Below are positions 21,123 to 23,124 of a stretch of DNA of 23,124 bases, piece after piece. The notes under the pieces were generated by a model. It searched no databases. It had not been told where the DNA came from and worked only from the letters and a program-made list of their open reading frames with translations. A program made the position numbers and the translations under genes. Source of the DNA: Alphaproteobacteria bacterium UBA2954 (GTDB lineage Bacteria > Pseudomonadota > Alphaproteobacteria > Puniceispirillales > Puniceispirillaceae); the NCBI GenBank assembly GCA_002348585.1, contig DEBO01000072.1:1-23124 (forward strand), read 5' to 3'. How positions within the stretch are numbered: position 1 is the first letter of the stretch; each line of letters starts with the position of its first letter.

Positions 21123-21983
21123 AAAGAGGGACAGGGCGCGATCAGCTAGGTTGCCCAGCAGGCCTTTTGGTCCATCTCTGTCTGGGTTCTCATACACGTC
21201 ATTCAGGCGCGCTGTCCACACAGAATCTGGGAAATTGAAATTTGCGACTGCAGATACTCTGTCAGCTTCTTCTGTAAGGCCTAAGGACAGATAACTTTCT
21301 GCCATCCTGTATAAAGCCTCTGGGACTTGGTTAGTTCTATCGTAATCTCTAATGACCTGTGCAAATCGTGTCAGGGCAGCAGCGTAGTGCTCCTGCTCCA
21401 GATAAAATCTGCCAACAGCCATTTCCTTGCCCGCCAAGTGTGAGCGAGTAAGTTCAGATTTCAGTTGTGCATCGCGTGAATAGGGACTCAATGGATAGCG
21501 ACGCAATAAATCCTCAAATGCAAGAAGGGCTTTGCGGGTCATATCCGCATCCCTCTCGACATCAATGATCTGCTCATAAAAGATCAAAGCTTTCAGATAA
21601 TAGGCATATTCCGTTAGGGGGTCTGCAGGATAGAGCAGAATGAAGCGTTCAAGGCTTATTTCTGCATTGGCATAATCATTGGCCTCATAAAAAGCCCAGG
21701 CGGCCATAATTTGTGCTTTTACCGCCCAGGTGGAATAAGGATGTTGGCGCTCAACTTCTTCAAATTTTGGTGCCGCCAGTTCTAATTTTCCAGACAACGC
21801 GGTGTTCAGGGCGTCATTATATAATTGGTCTACAGGCTGTTCAATTTGTGAATCCAGTTCTTCATCTTTGTTGCCTGCAGAACATGCACCTAAAGCAGCA
21901 ATCGTCATGAGACAGGCGCAGGCCAGGTGCGCTGAGCTGGTAGGTATAGTCTTTTGAAACCAGCAGGTGAATACTCTCGACAT
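21120..21983 (-). CDS. bamD: Outer-membrane assembly lipoprotein BamD (ComL)
   Basis: BamD is the essential lipoprotein partner of BamA in the complex that folds beta-barrel proteins into the outer membrane, acting at its periplasmic face. From ATG 21983 (AAGGA 11 nt upstream) it has 287 residues. A lipoprotein signal with a rather long n-region ends in lipobox LGAC, cysteine C34. TPR-like helical repeats follow: the YNDALNTALSGKLELAAPKFEEVERQHPYS stretch is characteristic (interrupted here as YNDAL...FEEVERQHPYS in position about 52-80), then LERFILLYPADPLTEYAYYLKAL and DLLRRYPLSPYSRDAQ. A GTG at 22010 would add nine residues but has no ribosome-binding site. It lies between lpxC and recN on the same strand, as in many alphaproteobacteria; the gap to recN is 12 bp. 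Confidence 0.94.
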   Translation of the reverse strand: MSRVFTCWFQKTIPTSSAHLACACLMTIAALGACSAGNKDEELDSQIEQPVDQLYNDALNTALSGKLELAAPKFEEVERQHPYSTWAVKAQIMAAWAFYEANDYANAEISLERFILLYPADPLTEYAYYLKALIFYEQIIDVERDADMTRKALLAFEDLLRRYPLSPYSRDAQLKSELTRSHLAGKEMAVGRFYLEQEHYAAALTRFAQVIRDYDRTNQVPEALYRMAESYLSLGLTEEADRVSAVANFNFPDSVWTARLNDVYENPDRDGPKGLLGNLADRALSLF

Positions 21984-22042
21984 GGGGCAGTCAGTCCTTT
22001 TGGATAACACAGAATCTGAATCATGAAGTCTGTCCGGTGCTC

Positions 22043-22073
22043 ATAACCATTGAGTGTCACAAAGATAACCATT
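22043..22073. repeat. Two 9-bp direct repeats upstream of bamD
   Basis: ATAACCATT occurs at 22043-22051 and again at 22065-22073, 22 bp apart, about two helical turns, so both copies face the same side of the DNA. They sit 60-90 bp upstream of the bamD ATG in the 166-bp gap after lpxC. They could be binding sites for a regulator of a bamD promoter, or chance. Confidence 0.3.
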
Positions 22074-22149
22074 TGTCAGGTTGATGAAAAGACAAAATTA
22101 CATTAACCCCTGCTCAACCAGGCAGCAGAATCAAAATTCAGGGAATTAA

Positions 22150-23094
22150 TTAAGAATGGGCGGCTACAGCCGTTTCAGGATAGGTCCATGTTCCAGCTTG
22201 TGGTTTGCTAACCTCTGCTTTATTCTCGATAACAAAACAATCTGGGCGCGCCATCACGGCCTGTAGTAATTTTGTGCTGAGAGCATGTCCGGGACAAGAT
22301 GTTGTGAGCTTTGCTCGGATAGCCATACCAAGCAAATATAAGTCACCTAAACAGTCAAGGGTCTTGTGGCGCACAAATTCATCATCACTTCTCAGTCCTT
22401 CATCATTCAGAATTGCGCCTTCATGCACGACTACAGCATTATCGAGTGAACCACCTCTGGCAAGGCCGTTAGTTCGCATCGTTTCAACATCTTTAAGCAT
22501 GCAAAAGGTACGGGCGTCAGCAAGTTTTGATTTAAACGTACCCTTATTGTGGCTGTAACTAAGTGATTGCTTTCCAATAAGCTGATCTTCGAAATCAATG
22601 CTGACATTAAGTTCAAGTTGGTCGTGTGGAGACAGCCGTGCATGTCTGCCATTGCCGAGATCAATTTCGACATCATCAACCATAACAAAAACTTGTTTAA
22701 CTTCTGATTGCTCTTGAAATCCAGCTTGAGCCAGTAAATCAATGATCAATGCTGAGCTGCCATCAAGTATCGGCATTTCAGGTCCATCCACCTCAATCAG
22801 CAGATTATCTATGCCCATGCCGTGAAAGGCAGCCATGAAATGTTCAATTGTATTGACGCCTATACCATCACAATTTTCGATCCGAGTGCATAACTGATGC
22901 GGAACAGCGTGGTCAACAGTTGCCGGTATAATGTGATTGCTGTCTATTACGTCGGTTCGATGGAAGATTATGCCATGATGAGCAGGGGCAGGGTGAATGG
23001 TCGTTTCGACGTACCGGCCAGAATGCACACCGATACCACAAATCTCAACGGGACGGGTCAAAGTGCTCTGAAACTGAATAGTCTTATTCAACAT
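22150..23094 (-). CDS. lpxC: UDP-3-O-acyl-N-acetylglucosamine deacetylase
   Basis: LpxC is the zinc-dependent deacetylase that commits UDP-3-O-acyl-GlcNAc to lipid A synthesis. The 314 residues are full length and contain the expected active site: zinc ligands H85 (NTIEHFMAAFHGMGID), H243 and D247 (RHKTLDCLGD), with the catalytic E84 and H270 (in PGHALS) also present, corresponding to E. coli H79, H238, D242, E78 and H265. ATG 23094 has GGAGTGAG upstream. The presence of LpxC implies a lipid A-bearing outer membrane, consistent with BamD and MlaA here. In alphaproteobacteria lpxC usually follows the ftsQ-ftsA-ftsZ genes, which would lie beyond the right edge. It is followed by a 166-bp gap before bamD, so bamD may have a promoter of its own. 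Confidence 0.97.
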   Translation of the reverse strand: MLNKTIQFQSTLTRPVEICGIGVHSGRYVETTIHPAPAHHGIIFHRTDVIDSNHIIPATVDHAVPHQLCTRIENCDGIGVNTIEHFMAAFHGMGIDNLLIEVDGPEMPILDGSSALIIDLLAQAGFQEQSEVKQVFVMVDDVEIDLGNGRHARLSPHDQLELNVSIDFEDQLIGKQSLSYSHNKGTFKSKLADARTFCMLKDVETMRTNGLARGGSLDNAVVVHEGAILNDEGLRSDDEFVRHKTLDCLGDLYLLGMAIRAKLTTSCPGHALSTKLLQAVMARPDCFVIENKAEVSKPQAGTWTYPETAVAAHS

Positions 23095-23124
23095 CTTTGT
23101 CTCACTCCATTTTTCTAATGATAT

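Noticed and set aside
22100..22127. CCTG/CAGG and CTGC/GCAG short stems after lpxC
   Set aside because: The two 4-bp stems exclude each other and no T run follows directly; not enough for a terminator.

Overview
This is a 23 kb stretch of ordinary bacterial chromosome made almost entirely of conserved single-copy housekeeping genes. Gene content and order point to an alphaproteobacterium: hisZ beside purA, rluD upstream of an RpoH-type sigma factor, the alphaproteobacterial form of SerC next to SerA, and the run lpxC-bamD-recN-ligA that follows ftsZ in many members of the class. Moderate base composition, very short intergenic gaps and the general look of the proteins would fit a streamlined marine lineage such as the SAR116/Puniceispirillum group, but that placement is a guess made without any search.

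Layout. (1) Left edge to 5913, + strand: the 3' end of glmM, then serC-serA (serine synthesis), hisZ (regulatory subunit for the first step of histidine synthesis) and purA (AMP synthesis). (2) 5955-7997, - strand: rluD then rpoH. (3) 8106-8856: two small convergent membrane-protein genes of unknown role whose 3' ends overlap. (4) 8987-10666, + strand: ettA, an ABC-F translation factor. (5) 10706-12119, - strand: mlaA-mlaC, the outer-membrane and periplasmic parts of the Mla lipid transport system, as a pair without the inner-membrane transporter genes. (6) 12322-17317, + strand: a UvrD/PcrA helicase, prmA and a long aminopeptidase P, tightly packed. (7) 17323-23094, - strand: lpxC, bamD, recN and ligA; recN and ligA overlap by ATGA, and recN starts 12 bp after bamD.

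The genes serve core metabolism (amino acids, purines), translation (RluD, EttA, PrmA), stress transcription (RpoH), the outer membrane (MlaA/C, LpxC, BamD) and DNA repair (UvrD, RecN, LigA). No gap exceeds about 205 bp. I see no tRNA, rRNA, CRISPR array, insertion sequence, prophage or defence island, and I do not think the window holds an undescribed multi-gene system. The observations most worth a second look are small: a hairpin that ties the bamD stop codon to the recN ribosome-binding site and start, a promoter and short leader before serC, two uncharacterised membrane genes with overlapping 3' ends, and a few substitutions in otherwise conserved motifs (RecN, PrmA). Gene starts were corrected where ribosome-binding sites and signal peptides made the choice clear; the starts of hisZ and uvrD remain uncertain.
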